Origin: Candidatus Brocadia sp. WS118
GTDB taxonomy: Bacteria > Planctomycetota > Brocadiia > Brocadiales > Brocadiaceae
NCBI GenBank assembly: GCA_007618135.1
Contig: PHFX01000153.1
Coordinates: 1 to 64,000 of the forward strand
Length of the DNA stretch: 64,000 bases
Direction: 5' to 3'
Below, piece after piece: positions 40,865 through 49,847 of the stretch. The notes below the pieces were generated by a model. It did no database searches. It was given only the letters and a program-made list of their open reading frames with translations, and was not told the DNA's origin. The position numbers and the translations under genes are program-made. Each line of letters starts with the position of its first letter. The first letter of the stretch is position 1.

Positions 40865-42634
40865 ATGGCAGAAATAATTACCGTGGGAAAATCGAGCATT
40901 TCTTTATCACCAAATGCCCGATTAGTGCTTGAAAAAAGATATTTAAAAAAGGATGATTCTGGTCGCACAGTTGAATCGCCAGAGGATATGTTCCGCCGGA
41001 TTGCAAAAAATATCGCATCAGCGGATTTGTTATACAACAGAAGGGCTGACATTGTATCAAGGGAAGAACAATTTTATAACCTCTTAACCTCCCTCCGATT
41101 CCTGCCAAACTCCCCTACCCTGATGAATGCAGGAAGAGACCTGCAGCAACTATTTGGATGTTTTGTGCTTCCCCTTGAAGATTCTATCGACAGCATCTTT
41201 GATACCGTGAAACAAGCGGCCTTAATCCACAAAAGCGGAGGTGGTACAGGCTTTTCCTTTTCGCGCATTCGGCCAAAAAATGATATGGTAAGCACTTCTG
41301 GTGGTTGTGCTAGCGGTCCTGTTTCCTTCATGAAGGTCTTCAACGAGGCTACTGAAGCTATCAACCAGGGAGGTTTTCGGCGCGGAGCAAACATGGCTGT
41401 ATTGCGCATTGACCATCCCGATATCCTCGATTTCATTACAGCAAAACAGGTCGAAGGTGTATTAACAAATTTTAATATCTCCGTTGGAATCACTGATACA
41501 TTTATGCAGGCCGTAGAAAGAAACGAAGACTTTCCCTTAATTAATCCCCGAACAAAAGCCGTGGTAAAAATCTTAACCGCGAGAGAACTCTTTGAACAAA
41601 TTGTCCATTCTGCATGGGAAAACGGGGAACCAGGCATCCTGTTTCTGGATACCATTAATGCCGCTAATCCTACACCGGTTCTTGGAGAAATCGAAGGGAC
41701 AAATCCCTGCGGAGAACAACCGCTATTGCCTTTTGAGGCGTGTGTTCTGGGGTCAATCAATCTCTCCAGAATGACCATACTACAAAATGGGAAATATGAG
41801 ATTGATTGGGATTGCCTTGAAAAAACTATCCATCTGGCCGTGCGTTTTCTCGACAATACCATCGATATCAACAAATATCCTTTACCCCAGATCGAACATC
41901 TGACAAAAGGTAATCGGAAGATAGGTCTTGGAATCATGGGACTTGCTGATTTATTTATTCAACTTGGCATTTCATACAATTCCGAGAAGGCCGTTCAATG
42001 CGCCGACGAAGTCATGCGTTTCTTTTCCCAAAAGGCGAACCATGCCTCCGTCATACTTGCAGAAGAACGTGGCGCATTTCCGAACTATCAGAAAAGTATT
42101 TATGCCCAAAAGAACGGCACCCGATTTCGAAATGCAGCACGAACAACTATTGCACCAACCGGCACCATCAGTATCATTGCACATTGTTCCAGCGGCATTG
42201 AGCCTTTATTTGCCATTGCCTATACCCGGCACGTCCTGGTAGAAAGCGGATTACCGGAAATACATCCCATATTCGAACACATTGCAAAAACACGAGGTTT
42301 TTATTCAGAAAGGCTGATTGAGGACGTTTCAAGGGAAGGATCAATACAAAATATTCACGGAATACCGGAAGAGGTAAAAAAAATATTTATTACCGCTCAG
42401 GATGTTTCTCCGGAACAACATGTAAAAATACAGGCAGCCTGTCAAAAATACGTCGATAGCGGTGTATCGAAAACCATTAATTTCTCAAAAGAGTCTACCA
42501 TCGATGATGTTAAAAATGTGTTCTCCTTAGCTTATAAAAGTGGATGCAAGGGCATCACCGTGTATAGAGACAAAAGCCGCGTCTCGCAAGTTCTTTCCAT
42601 TGAATGCACCTGCACAAAACAGCTGATAAAATAA
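40865..42634 (+). CDS. nrdJ: Adenosylcobalamin-dependent ribonucleotide reductase (class II)
   Basis: 589 residues. It reduces ribonucleotides with a B12-generated radical. LPNSPTLMNAG, QLFGCFVLPLEDSI, GGGTGFSFSRIRP, GGCASGPVSFM, GANMAVLRIDHPDI, NPCGEQPLLPFEACVLGSINLSRM (active-site Cys and Glu) and RTTIAPTGTISIIAHCSSGIEP are all present. GCKGITVYRDKSR marks the C-terminal end of the core. The protein stops 17 residues later at LSIECTCTKQLIK, so the C-terminal zinc-ribbon found in many relatives is missing; the CTC may act as the redox pair. It follows queA by 94 bp. Confidence 0.94.
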   Translation: MAEIITVGKSSISLSPNARLVLEKRYLKKDDSGRTVESPEDMFRRIAKNIASADLLYNRRADIVSREEQFYNLLTSLRFLPNSPTLMNAGRDLQQLFGCFVLPLEDSIDSIFDTVKQAALIHKSGGGTGFSFSRIRPKNDMVSTSGGCASGPVSFMKVFNEATEAINQGGFRRGANMAVLRIDHPDILDFITAKQVEGVLTNFNISVGITDTFMQAVERNEDFPLINPRTKAVVKILTARELFEQIVHSAWENGEPGILFLDTINAANPTPVLGEIEGTNPCGEQPLLPFEACVLGSINLSRMTILQNGKYEIDWDCLEKTIHLAVRFLDNTIDINKYPLPQIEHLTKGNRKIGLGIMGLADLFIQLGISYNSEKAVQCADEVMRFFSQKANHASVILAEERGAFPNYQKSIYAQKNGTRFRNAARTTIAPTGTISIIAHCSSGIEPLFAIAYTRHVLVESGLPEIHPIFEHIAKTRGFYSERLIEDVSREGSIQNIHGIPEEVKKIFITAQDVSPEQHVKIQAACQKYVDSGVSKTINFSKESTIDDVKNVFSLAYKSGCKGITVYRDKSRVSQVLSIECTCTKQLIK

Positions 42635-42742
42635 ATTGTATCATCCTCTTATACTCTTTATCTTAACCATTTATCACACACAAAAAAAACTTGCACCACC
42701 CTGTTGAATCCAAGACTCAAAATTTTCCGATACAAATCCCCC

Positions 42743-43183
42743 TCAGCATTTAAGCACTTCTTTTAAATATACCTGAACCTTTTTACCATCCACTTCACCG
42801 CCATGTTTGTTCATAATAAGCTTCATTGCTACACCCATCTCCTTTGCAGTATATTTATTTGTTTCAATGACCTCATTAACGATCTTCTTGATTTCATCGT
42901 CTGACAATTGTTTCGGCAGGTATTCCTCAACAATTGAAATCTCTCCGTCTAGTTCCTTCACCTTTTCGGGCAGATGCAGCTTTTCATACTCTTCACGGGA
43001 TTTCTTCAATTTCTTGCAGTAGCCGCGAGCAACATCCACATAATCAATTTGGTCCTTAGGCTTCCCTGATGTATCAGCAATCTTAATATCCGCAAGGATC
43101 ATACGCAGAACCGATGTCCTTAATTTGTCCTGCCTCTTCATAGCACTTTTTAAGTCTTCCGTTATCCGCTCTTTCAAATTCAT
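42743..43183 (-). CDS. yqeY: YqeY/GatB-like domain protein
   Basis: 146 residues. MNLKERITEDLKSAMKRQDKLRTSVLRMILADIK and DGEISIVEEYLPKQLSDDEI, with TAKEMGVAMKLIMNKHGGEVDGKKV, are the standard YqeY pattern, related to the tail domain of GatB. The role is thought to concern tRNA-dependent amidation, but is not settled. It starts 2 bp after the stop of the zinc-ribbon gene at 43186-43473, so they are co-transcribed. Confidence 0.9.
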   Translation of the reverse strand: MNLKERITEDLKSAMKRQDKLRTSVLRMILADIKIADTSGKPKDQIDYVDVARGYCKKLKKSREEYEKLHLPEKVKELDGEISIVEEYLPKQLSDDEIKKIVNEVIETNKYTAKEMGVAMKLIMNKHGGEVDGKKVQVYLKEVLKC

Positions 43184-43185
43184 AG

Positions 43186-43473
43186 TTATTCCTCTTTAAA
43201 TGAATATCCTCCGACTTTATGCCCGCAGTTGGGACAATACAAAGGAGTACCTTCATAATATTTTCCGCAATATTTACACGGCGTCAGGATTTCTATTTGC
43301 TTAGCTTGCTTTGTTCTCATGATCAAATAAACTGGCAAAACGACAATCATGAGCAAAAAGACCCCCATCATCCAACCAATGGCTGCAGGAGTCTTATAGC
43401 CCCTTTTTTTTGCATCAGCATATACCCAGACAGCCACTGCTGCTGCAATAAGTAATCCGATAAATCTCATCAT
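43186..43473 (-). CDS. Small membrane protein with C-terminal zinc ribbon
   Basis: 95 residues. Two membrane helices (about 4-20 and 32-52) are followed by CKYCGKYYEGTPLYCPNCGHKVGG, a C-x2-C...C-x2-C zinc ribbon on the cytosolic side. No named family is recognised. It lies directly upstream of the yqeY-like gene on the same strand. Confidence 0.75.
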   Translation of the reverse strand: MMRFIGLLIAAAVAVWVYADAKKRGYKTPAAIGWMMGVFLLMIVVLPVYLIMRTKQAKQIEILTPCKYCGKYYEGTPLYCPNCGHKVGGYSFKEE

Positions 43474-43658
43474 ATAATTTGACCTTTCAAAAACATCTGT
43501 GAACTATACCACATACAATTTATCGAGTCAAATAATTATCCCACGAATATCCCTCTCAGGGGAATACGGGAAAATTACCCTTGAAAGAATTATTTCTTTT
43601 AGTACAATAACGCAACTGATTGTTTTTAGCACTTTGTTCCATCTTAGGAGACGTGTTC

Positions 43659-43850
43659 ATGATATACCTCTACACCGCAGAGAATTGTCCCAAATGTGAG
43701 TCTTTAAAGAAAAAATACCGTGCAGAAGGAATTCGTTTTGTCGAAAGGAATGCAGACCGCATTAAACAGCCTGAAGATGAAATTGATCAGGAGGCTTTAG
43801 TACAAGCTTCAATGCAAAATATGGAATTACCCGTTGAGGTAAATGCCTGA
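43659..43850 (+). CDS. Glutaredoxin-like thiol protein
   Basis: 63 residues from the ATG at 43659, which has AGGAG 9 bp upstream. MIYLYTAENCPKCESLKKKY contains a thioredoxin-fold CPKC redox site; RFVERNADRI follows the glutaredoxin pattern. The fold is shortened: the usual cis-Pro motif (TVP) may be represented by MELPVEV near the C-terminus. Likely a small disulfide or metal-handling protein. It converges on the ABC permease gene with 3 bp between the two stop codons. Confidence 0.75.
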   Translation: MIYLYTAENCPKCESLKKKYRAEGIRFVERNADRIKQPEDEIDQEALVQASMQNMELPVEVNA

Positions 43851-43853
43851 ATT

Positions 43854-44612
43854 TTAAGACTTAACCAGTCCCCAGCGTTCGCGTATATGCCTTTCCACTT
43901 TCATAAAAAACAGCCTGTCGACTAAGATACCGATCAAAATAATTACCATCATTACGGCAATGACCTGGCTCATGTCATTGAGTTCGCGCCCGATCATTAA
44001 AAGATGCCCTAATCCGAGGCATACAATTAATAATTCTCCCGCCATTAATGAACGCCAGGCAAAGGACCAGCCTTGTTTCATCCCTATAATAATATGCGGG
44101 AGGGCTGCCGGAATGATCACCTCAAGATATAATTTCCATTTTTTTGCCCCCATGGTCTTCGCAGCACGAATATAGAGCGGGGGCACATTTTTTACTCCGG
44201 AATCCGTCCCGGTAGCAATCGAAAGTACCGCACCCATAAAAACCAAAAATATAATCGCCCTGTCGTTTAAACCAAACCAAAGCAGGGAAAGAGGTAACCA
44301 GCAAATTGTCGGCAATGTCTGTAAACCGGAAATCAAAGAACCCAGGGTATCCTCAAAAATTCGGAATCTCCCAATAAGCAAACCTACAAAAATACCAACA
44401 CCAAGAGAAATTCCATAACCAATGGCAATTCTTTTCATGCTTATTGCCACTCCGATCAAAAGGCTTTGATCCTGAAATCCACGAGCCAACGTTTTACATA
44501 CTGAAACAGGAGAAGGAAGGACATATTCTGGCCATATACCTAACCAAAACAGCAGTTGCCAGAGACCTGCAAGCAAGGTAAAAAAAATTGCCCTTTTCAG
44601 CATACCGTACAT
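43854..44612 (-). CDS. ABC transporter permease, SsuC/TauC/NrtB type
   Basis: 252 residues with six membrane helices. The conserved loop (EAA-type) is in AKTMGAKKWKLYLEVIIPAALPHIIIGMKQGWSFAWRSLMAGELL, which contacts the ATPase. The family carries sulfonates, taurine, nitrate, cyanate or related small anions; sequence alone does not decide. It starts 1 bp downstream of the ATPase stop and forms an operon with it and the binding protein. Confidence 0.9.
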   Translation of the reverse strand: MYGMLKRAIFFTLLAGLWQLLFWLGIWPEYVLPSPVSVCKTLARGFQDQSLLIGVAISMKRIAIGYGISLGVGIFVGLLIGRFRIFEDTLGSLISGLQTLPTICWLPLSLLWFGLNDRAIIFLVFMGAVLSIATGTDSGVKNVPPLYIRAAKTMGAKKWKLYLEVIIPAALPHIIIGMKQGWSFAWRSLMAGELLIVCLGLGHLLMIGRELNDMSQVIAVMMVIILIGILVDRLFFMKVERHIRERWGLVKS

Positions 44613-44613
44613 G

Positions 44614-45555
44614 TTAAATGCCTCCCCCTATATCCGTTTTCGCAGGCTCTACTGATGTACATTTTATATCACATTCCACACACGAATCTGCATCCATCTC
44701 ACACCTCACCACCTTATCAATCTCGGCCTTTAATTCCTGCATGATCCTTGTGGAATATTCTGCCACATTTACATCGTTATCATCGCGGGGCCTTGGTAAA
44801 TCTATAGCAAACTCCTTCTTAATCCTGCCGGGTGAAGTAGAAAGGATAAATATACGATCTGCCAGACACACCGCCTCGCGAATATTATGGGTGACAAACA
44901 GGATCGTCTTCTTCGTCTTCATCCAGATATTCTGCAATTCGTAATGGAGTATCCATCTCGTTTGTGCATCTAACGCGGAGAAGGGTTCATCCATCAAAAG
45001 CATCTCCGGATTCATTGCAAGCGCCCTCGCAATTGCCACCCGCTGCTTCATACCACCAGAAAGTTCATGGATATGGGAGTTCTGAAATTTTGTCAGATGT
45101 ACCATCTTGAGATACTCAAGGGCAATATTTCGCCGCTCCCTGCCGCTTATGCCTTTCAGTTTTAAACCAAATTCAACATTTTTTATCACATTGAGCCAGG
45201 GAAACAGGGCTGCTTCCTGGAATATAACAACCCGGTCCGGCCCTGCGCCTTGAATTCTGCGGCCATTAGCCCATACATCACCAGAATCTGCCTTTTCCAG
45301 CCCCGCAACGATATTCATCAGGGTGGTCTTCCCACATCCCGACGGTCCGACAAGACACACGAATTCCCCCTGGTTGATTTCAAGATTTATGTCTTCCAGC
45401 ACATAAACACTTCCATTTTTTGACTGAAATGATTTCGATACATGCTGAATGCACAGATCCCGTTTTGCGCTATTTGCCTTTGATGTTCCCTGCCCACCAT
45501 CAATCTTCACATAATCCAATTCAATCAGGTTGTCAACTCCCACGCTTTCTGACAT
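44614..45555 (-). CDS. ABC transporter ATP-binding protein, SsuB/TauB type
   Basis: 313 residues. Walker A GPSGCGKTTL, Q-loop FQEAALFPW, signature LSGGMKQR, Walker B LLMDEPFSALD and the H-loop VTHNIREAV are intact. The N-terminus has about 30 extra residues. The C-terminus has a Cys-bearing tail (CEMDADSCVECDIKCTSVEP, residues 285-304) not usual for SsuB; four Cys could bind a metal or sense redox. Energises import through the permease next to it. Confidence 0.92.
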   Translation of the reverse strand: MSESVGVDNLIELDYVKIDGGQGTSKANSAKRDLCIQHVSKSFQSKNGSVYVLEDINLEINQGEFVCLVGPSGCGKTTLMNIVAGLEKADSGDVWANGRRIQGAGPDRVVIFQEAALFPWLNVIKNVEFGLKLKGISGRERRNIALEYLKMVHLTKFQNSHIHELSGGMKQRVAIARALAMNPEMLLMDEPFSALDAQTRWILHYELQNIWMKTKKTILFVTHNIREAVCLADRIFILSTSPGRIKKEFAIDLPRPRDDNDVNVAEYSTRIMQELKAEIDKVVRCEMDADSCVECDIKCTSVEPAKTDIGGGI

Positions 45556-45587
45556 TGATTCCTACCTCCAAAACCTTACATTCGTTA

Positions 45588-46622
45588 TTATTTACTTACC
45601 TGGGGCAAAGACCGCTCTTTCAGCACCTCATTGAGTAATTTCAGGTCAACCAGACCCGACAAATCGAATTTCTGACTTCCTAAAAAACCTGCATCATATG
45701 CCATTTCCGCATACGAGAACAAAGACGGAACGATGGGATCATACGTAGCTTCCAGTCTTGAGAACGCATCCTTTATAACTTCTTCAGGAAGAGATACGCC
45801 CGAAAGTGCCTTAATCTGCTCACCAATAACCTTCTTTGCCTTTCTTGGATGTTGATTCATCCATCGGGTTATCTTCACATGAGCCGCCAACCACCGTTTG
45901 ACGCGATCAGGATGGTTCTTTAAAAAATCTGTGCCTACAATCAGCAGCGTTGAACTAAACCGGCCGTCTTTCCACAAGGTCCTTTCATCAAGAAAGACCT
46001 CTCCATCTGCCTCGCTGATAATTCTTGCCCCCCAGGGTTCTTGCACCCAGGCACCATCAATTTGTTTCCTCATAAACAGGTTTAAAATATCAGGATTACG
46101 CAAGGGGAGAATATCAACCGTTCCACCCTTTTCTCTTGGCTTCAAACCGAAGTTTCTGATATATCCACGGAGGGCGATGTCCTGTGTGTTTCCAAGCTGA
46201 GGGGTTGCGATCCTCTTTCCGGCAAGATCCGTAGCCTCTTTTATATGGGAATCCTTTCTTACAACAAAGAGAGCGCCACCGCTTGCCGCGCCTGCAATTA
46301 CCTTTAACGCCTTTCCACCTGAGCGCACATAGCCGTTTATAACCGGACTCGGGCCAACACATGCAATGTCTATATCCCCGGAAAACACTGCCTCAATAAG
46401 AGACGGCCCTGCATTAAAAAGCGTCGTCTTTATCGTAACCTTTGGCCCCAGATACGCTGCAAAGGTACCCTCAGCTATTCCAACGACAGTCTGTGCATGG
46501 TTTATATTAGGAAAATATCCGATTCGGACAGTAGCATTATCGACACTTTTTGAACAGCCAACACCGCACATTATAAAAAAGAATAGTATCGACGAACTCA
46601 CCCACAGCCTTAGCATATCCAT
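45588..46622 (-). CDS. ABC transporter substrate-binding lipoprotein, SsuA/NrtA/TauA type
   Basis: 344 residues. A lipoprotein signal (LWVSSSILFFFIMCGVGCSKS, lipobox GVGC) is followed by an NMT1/SBP_bac_11-like fold: RIGYFPNINHAQTVVGIAEGTF, GDIDIACVGPSPVINGYVRSGG and DGAWVQEPWGARII. The ligand is probably a sulfonate-, nitrate- or nitrite-type anion, but this cannot be fixed from sequence. First gene of the transporter operon, 60 bp downstream of an Rrf2 regulator. Confidence 0.88.
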   Translation of the reverse strand: MDMLRLWVSSSILFFFIMCGVGCSKSVDNATVRIGYFPNINHAQTVVGIAEGTFAAYLGPKVTIKTTLFNAGPSLIEAVFSGDIDIACVGPSPVINGYVRSGGKALKVIAGAASGGALFVVRKDSHIKEATDLAGKRIATPQLGNTQDIALRGYIRNFGLKPREKGGTVDILPLRNPDILNLFMRKQIDGAWVQEPWGARIISEADGEVFLDERTLWKDGRFSSTLLIVGTDFLKNHPDRVKRWLAAHVKITRWMNQHPRKAKKVIGEQIKALSGVSLPEEVIKDAFSRLEATYDPIVPSLFSYAEMAYDAGFLGSQKFDLSGLVDLKLLNEVLKERSLPQVSK

Positions 46623-46682
46623 GACAACTCTAATTAAATATTATAAATCCTACAAGAATAGTAGATAATTATGAAAAATTTA

Positions 46683-47141
46683 TTAAATCGTATAGGTCAA
46701 CACGCCGGTTTCTTTTTTTTCCATAGAATCCTTAACACGGCTACACATATCTGCAAAAGTCATCCTATCTAATACATCCGTTATAGCATTTCGAATGTCC
46801 AACATTACACCACGGATTACACAAGTAACCTCTTCTGAACATGGCTTATATGATATTTTGCTGACGCAATCTACCGGCGCAATCGCTCCATCAAGTGCGC
46901 GAATCACCTCCCCCAAGGTAATCAAATCAGGCGAGCGCGCAAGTTCATAGCCACCATTAAGACCTATCTTGCTGTTCAAAATACCCACCTTCCTTAGGAC
47001 CAGGAGAATATTTTCTAAAAATTTTTGCGGTATCTTTTCCTTCGCAGAGATTTCCTTAATCTGGATAGCTCCTTTCTTATACTGCATCGACAGATAAATC
47101 ATTGCTCGCAGGGCATAGTCGCTCTTTTTTGAGAGTTTCAT
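46683..47141 (-). CDS. Rrf2-family transcriptional regulator with three-Cys cluster motif
   Basis: 152 residues from the ATG at 47141. A winged helix (SKKSDYALRAMIYLSMQYKKGAIQIKEISAKEKIPQKFLENILLVL) is followed by GLNGGYELARSPDLITLGEVIRALDG. Three Cys (DC-x8-C-x5-C, ending SEEVTC) match the Fe-S ligand pattern of IscR/NsrR/RsrR-type Rrf2 proteins. It probably senses Fe-S status, NO or redox. It lies directly upstream of the ABC transporter genes on the same strand and probably controls them, possibly in the same transcript. Confidence 0.88.
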   Translation of the reverse strand: MKLSKKSDYALRAMIYLSMQYKKGAIQIKEISAKEKIPQKFLENILLVLRKVGILNSKIGLNGGYELARSPDLITLGEVIRALDGAIAPVDCVSKISYKPCSEEVTCVIRGVMLDIRNAITDVLDRMTFADMCSRVKDSMEKKETGVLTYTI

Positions 47142-47230
47142 ATTTTTCAACTGCTTATATATAATCTATATAGAATTAATAGATATTTATAGAAAGAATA
47201 ACATAGTTACAAAAAATGTCAACTATTTTT

Positions 47231-48886
47231 TTACATCGTCTCTGCTGCTTTCATAATGGCTTTATCCAGCGCAGTGAATTTTTCTGCATAATCAACGCGT
47301 TCACACCTCAAATCGGAGACTTGGCCTATAATGCTATTCACATCATAAAATTTTTCCACATGATATTTGGATAAATCCATGCCATCCACAAACGCAGGCA
47401 CTTCAAGATTCCAGTATTTATCTTTGCCCCAGGTAATAGTGCCACGCACAATCCCCCTGATAATAGCCGACATCTCAGGGATTTCAATCCGTTGAACCTT
47501 GCGCTTAAATATTTTTGCACCGTTTGGCTGATTTTCAATAATCTCCCCAATACCGCCGGTATTTAACTGATAGCACCAAACTCTCCCCTCATGCCGTTTC
47601 ACAAAATCGTAAAACCAATTCCCCTCATACGCCTTATCTCCAATAATAAACGGATTGGTACCCACCTCCCGGATAGATTCCCCTGCACGTTTTGGGTCAC
47701 CTGCTGACGTCTCAATCGATTCTCCCAGCATAAAGGTAGCTGCTGCCTGTTCGGGTGTCAGTCTGGCAGCAAGAGGCACTACGGTGTGGCGACGGGTAAT
47801 AAAGGCGATAATGAGCCCATCCATATCATTGACAGGCGGCAAATTAATGCTCTGTGAAATATACGGACTCAGATCCTCTCGCATCATGATCCCTCGCCCG
47901 TTACTGGTTAAGGTATCGTCTTCAAAATAGATATTCCCTTCATAATCGATCATCACGTTCTCAAAAATAGCGTCACGGGATGTTGCGGCTTTATAAATAA
48001 TTGGCTGTGTAACAGCGTCGAGCCCTTCCGTCTTCAAATAGAATCCACGTTCAGAGCCATAAGCAGAACCATCCTTCTTGAGAAACACGACATCATCCTG
48101 GAGTATCTCAATGCCTTCATCCTTATCGTTTAAGCCATGGGTATGGCAGGTATGTGTTGTCTTCCCTGTACCGCTCATCCCAAAAATGAGCATCCCGTAT
48201 CTTCTAATCCGACCATCAGGCCCCTTTGCCTTTAAAATCTTTGATCCTGCATGCAAGCCGAGCATCCCTTTCTGCTTGGCGTTCCACATAGCCATCCTCA
48301 GGAACCCCTTCTTGGATTCACCATAATAATCAGTACCCAAAACAATGGTCGTACTGATCTCCGGAAAAACCAGAATCTGCCGTTCGCCTTCCTGCCACTC
48401 GGGGATGTACACAATATACTGTTTCGGCTCACTATCAGACCTGACAGGAAAGAGTGTCGCCCACGTCATATACGCAAGCCGGACCATCTCGGGTCTCTGG
48501 ATAGAAACAAAAATATTACAATTCGGTGAAAATTCACCATTATTCCCCATCGTTCGATTAACCAAAACCATGGGCGCCCGCTTGACATATTCTTCAAGGG
48601 CAGTTAATGTTTTGGAGAGATTATTCATGATCTCCGTTTGCTGTGGATTCAGTTTCTTCTGACTCACCGCATCGCTTCCCACATATACGGTCACCTTTGC
48701 ACTGCGATTTTTTACGGTAGAATGAACCGTTACATTTCCAAATTTTGTAAATGACGCAAATCGCTCTGCGCTGCGGCGCAGTGTCCAATCCCGGGAATGA
48801 ATAACATTCTGAGCGCCCGTTAAGCATTCTATAATCCGGTTAACTACCTGAAATTCTTTTGTGGATGAAGTCGTTGCTGACGGCAT
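47231..48886 (-). CDS. pckA: ATP-type phosphoenolpyruvate carboxykinase (divergent)
   Basis: 551 residues. It interconverts oxaloacetate and PEP with ATP. The P-loop GMSGTGKTTHTCHTHGLN, the kinase-2-like ILQDDVVFLKKDGS, FENVMIDYEGNIYFEDDTLT and TRRHTVVPLAARLTPEQAAATFMLGESIET are recognisable PckA elements. The P-loop flank (HTCHTHGL) and QDD instead of GDDEHGW differ from the E. coli enzyme, so it is a distant branch; substrate assignment is likely but not certain. The N-terminal 100 residues are also divergent. A GGGGATT ribosome-binding site precedes the ATG. Confidence 0.82.
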   Translation of the reverse strand: MPSATTSSTKEFQVVNRIIECLTGAQNVIHSRDWTLRRSAERFASFTKFGNVTVHSTVKNRSAKVTVYVGSDAVSQKKLNPQQTEIMNNLSKTLTALEEYVKRAPMVLVNRTMGNNGEFSPNCNIFVSIQRPEMVRLAYMTWATLFPVRSDSEPKQYIVYIPEWQEGERQILVFPEISTTIVLGTDYYGESKKGFLRMAMWNAKQKGMLGLHAGSKILKAKGPDGRIRRYGMLIFGMSGTGKTTHTCHTHGLNDKDEGIEILQDDVVFLKKDGSAYGSERGFYLKTEGLDAVTQPIIYKAATSRDAIFENVMIDYEGNIYFEDDTLTSNGRGIMMREDLSPYISQSINLPPVNDMDGLIIAFITRRHTVVPLAARLTPEQAAATFMLGESIETSAGDPKRAGESIREVGTNPFIIGDKAYEGNWFYDFVKRHEGRVWCYQLNTGGIGEIIENQPNGAKIFKRKVQRIEIPEMSAIIRGIVRGTITWGKDKYWNLEVPAFVDGMDLSKYHVEKFYDVNSIIGQVSDLRCERVDYAEKFTALDKAIMKAAETM

Positions 48887-49027
48887 GGTAAATCCCCTTA
48901 TCTACGGAAATGAGTATTATTCCCGATGTCTCTGAAACAAACGCTGCAAGCCTATTATAAAATTTTCTTATTATAATGGAATTAATCATTTATGCAAATA
49001 AAAATGGAGTTGTAAAGTATTTATTTC

Positions 49028-49429
49028 ATGAAGATCATGCTTGATACCAATATCTGCCTTTACCTCATCAAACATCAGTCAGAAAAAATTATAGGACAGT
49101 TACAAAAACACACCGCAGGTGAAGTGGGCATTTCTGCCATCACTCTGGCAGAACTTCAGTATGGGGCATCCAAAAGCCAGCACAAGAAGCAAAACAGAAT
49201 TGCCCTTGAAGAATTTGTTCTGCCTCTCGATATTGCCCCTTTTGATGAAAAGGCGGCAGAAGCATATGGATTAATCCGTTCACAACTTGAGAAGATTAGC
49301 AAGCCTATTGGCTCTTTGGATACCCTGATCGGTGCGCATGCCCTGAGTCTCGGCGTTGCCCTTGCCACGAACAATATCAGTGAATTTAAGCGTATCAGAA
49401 ACCTGAAGGTTGTGAACTGGACGGCCTGA
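49028..49429 (+). CDS. vapC: VapC-type PIN-domain toxin (orphan)
   Basis: 133 residues. PIN ribonuclease with acidic residues D6 (MLDTNI), E43 region (TLAELQYG), D98 (GSLDTLIGAHAL) and the D/N-rich end ATNNISEF; this resembles tRNA(fMet)-cleaving VapC. The catalytic set looks complete. No antitoxin gene is visible: the 140 bp upstream encode only a 22-residue frame and nothing of the VapB type follows. It is not close relative in sequence to the dead vapC at 2256. Either an unlinked antitoxin exists or the toxin is silenced. Confidence 0.88.
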   Translation: MKIMLDTNICLYLIKHQSEKIIGQLQKHTAGEVGISAITLAELQYGASKSQHKKQNRIALEEFVLPLDIAPFDEKAAEAYGLIRSQLEKISKPIGSLDTLIGAHALSLGVALATNNISEFKRIRNLKVVNWTA

Positions 49430-49847
49430 GAGAGAAACAATTATGATGCGAAACAAAAAGATATTATAGATACATTTTTAGTGCAAGGAGGGGGTGCAGG
49501 GAGCGATAATTGTTTTGTTGGTAAAGAAAATAGTTCCCAGTATAAGATTCTAGATTATTTAAAACATGTTTGTGATTTAAATTGAGAATTATAAGAATTA
49601 AATAGGTGACAACGCTCAGAACATCGTTCAGTAAAAACGCTGAAACATAGCAATATCACGATACCGGAAATGAGAGGATCAGACCTTGAATATAGAATAT
49701 ATCAGAAATTCGTATTTTTTTGAAAACAATATTCATGCGTGTATTGCATTTAGAGTAGGTGCAGGTTTGAAACCGTGCCCCTACACGGTGCAATAAAATA
49801 TTGTTGTGATTGAAATATTTCAAAACTAAATTGATACAGAACTTTTT
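49430..49847. other. Intergenic region, 418 bp
   Basis: No convincing gene. An AT-rich stretch holds one 30-bp palindrome (49755-49784). It lies between the orphan vapC and the end of the HAD-YvcK gene. Confidence 0.5.
49755..49784. repeat. REP-like palindrome
   Basis: GTAGGTGCAGG and CCGTGCCCCTAC pair around GTTTGAAAC, which can itself pair. The form is like the GTAGGGGCACGGTTTC-type intergenic repeats seen in many genomes. No T-run follows, so it is not an obvious terminator. Confidence 0.4.

Noticed and set aside
41074-41937. Long open frame on the minus strand (287 codons)
   Set aside because: It lies wholly antisense inside the clearly conserved ribonucleotide reductase gene, has no ribosome-binding site and matches no family.
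48977-49042. Short frame upstream of the orphan vapC as antitoxin
   Set aside because: Only about 22 codons, overlapping the vapC start, without an AbrB or ribbon-helix-helix pattern.
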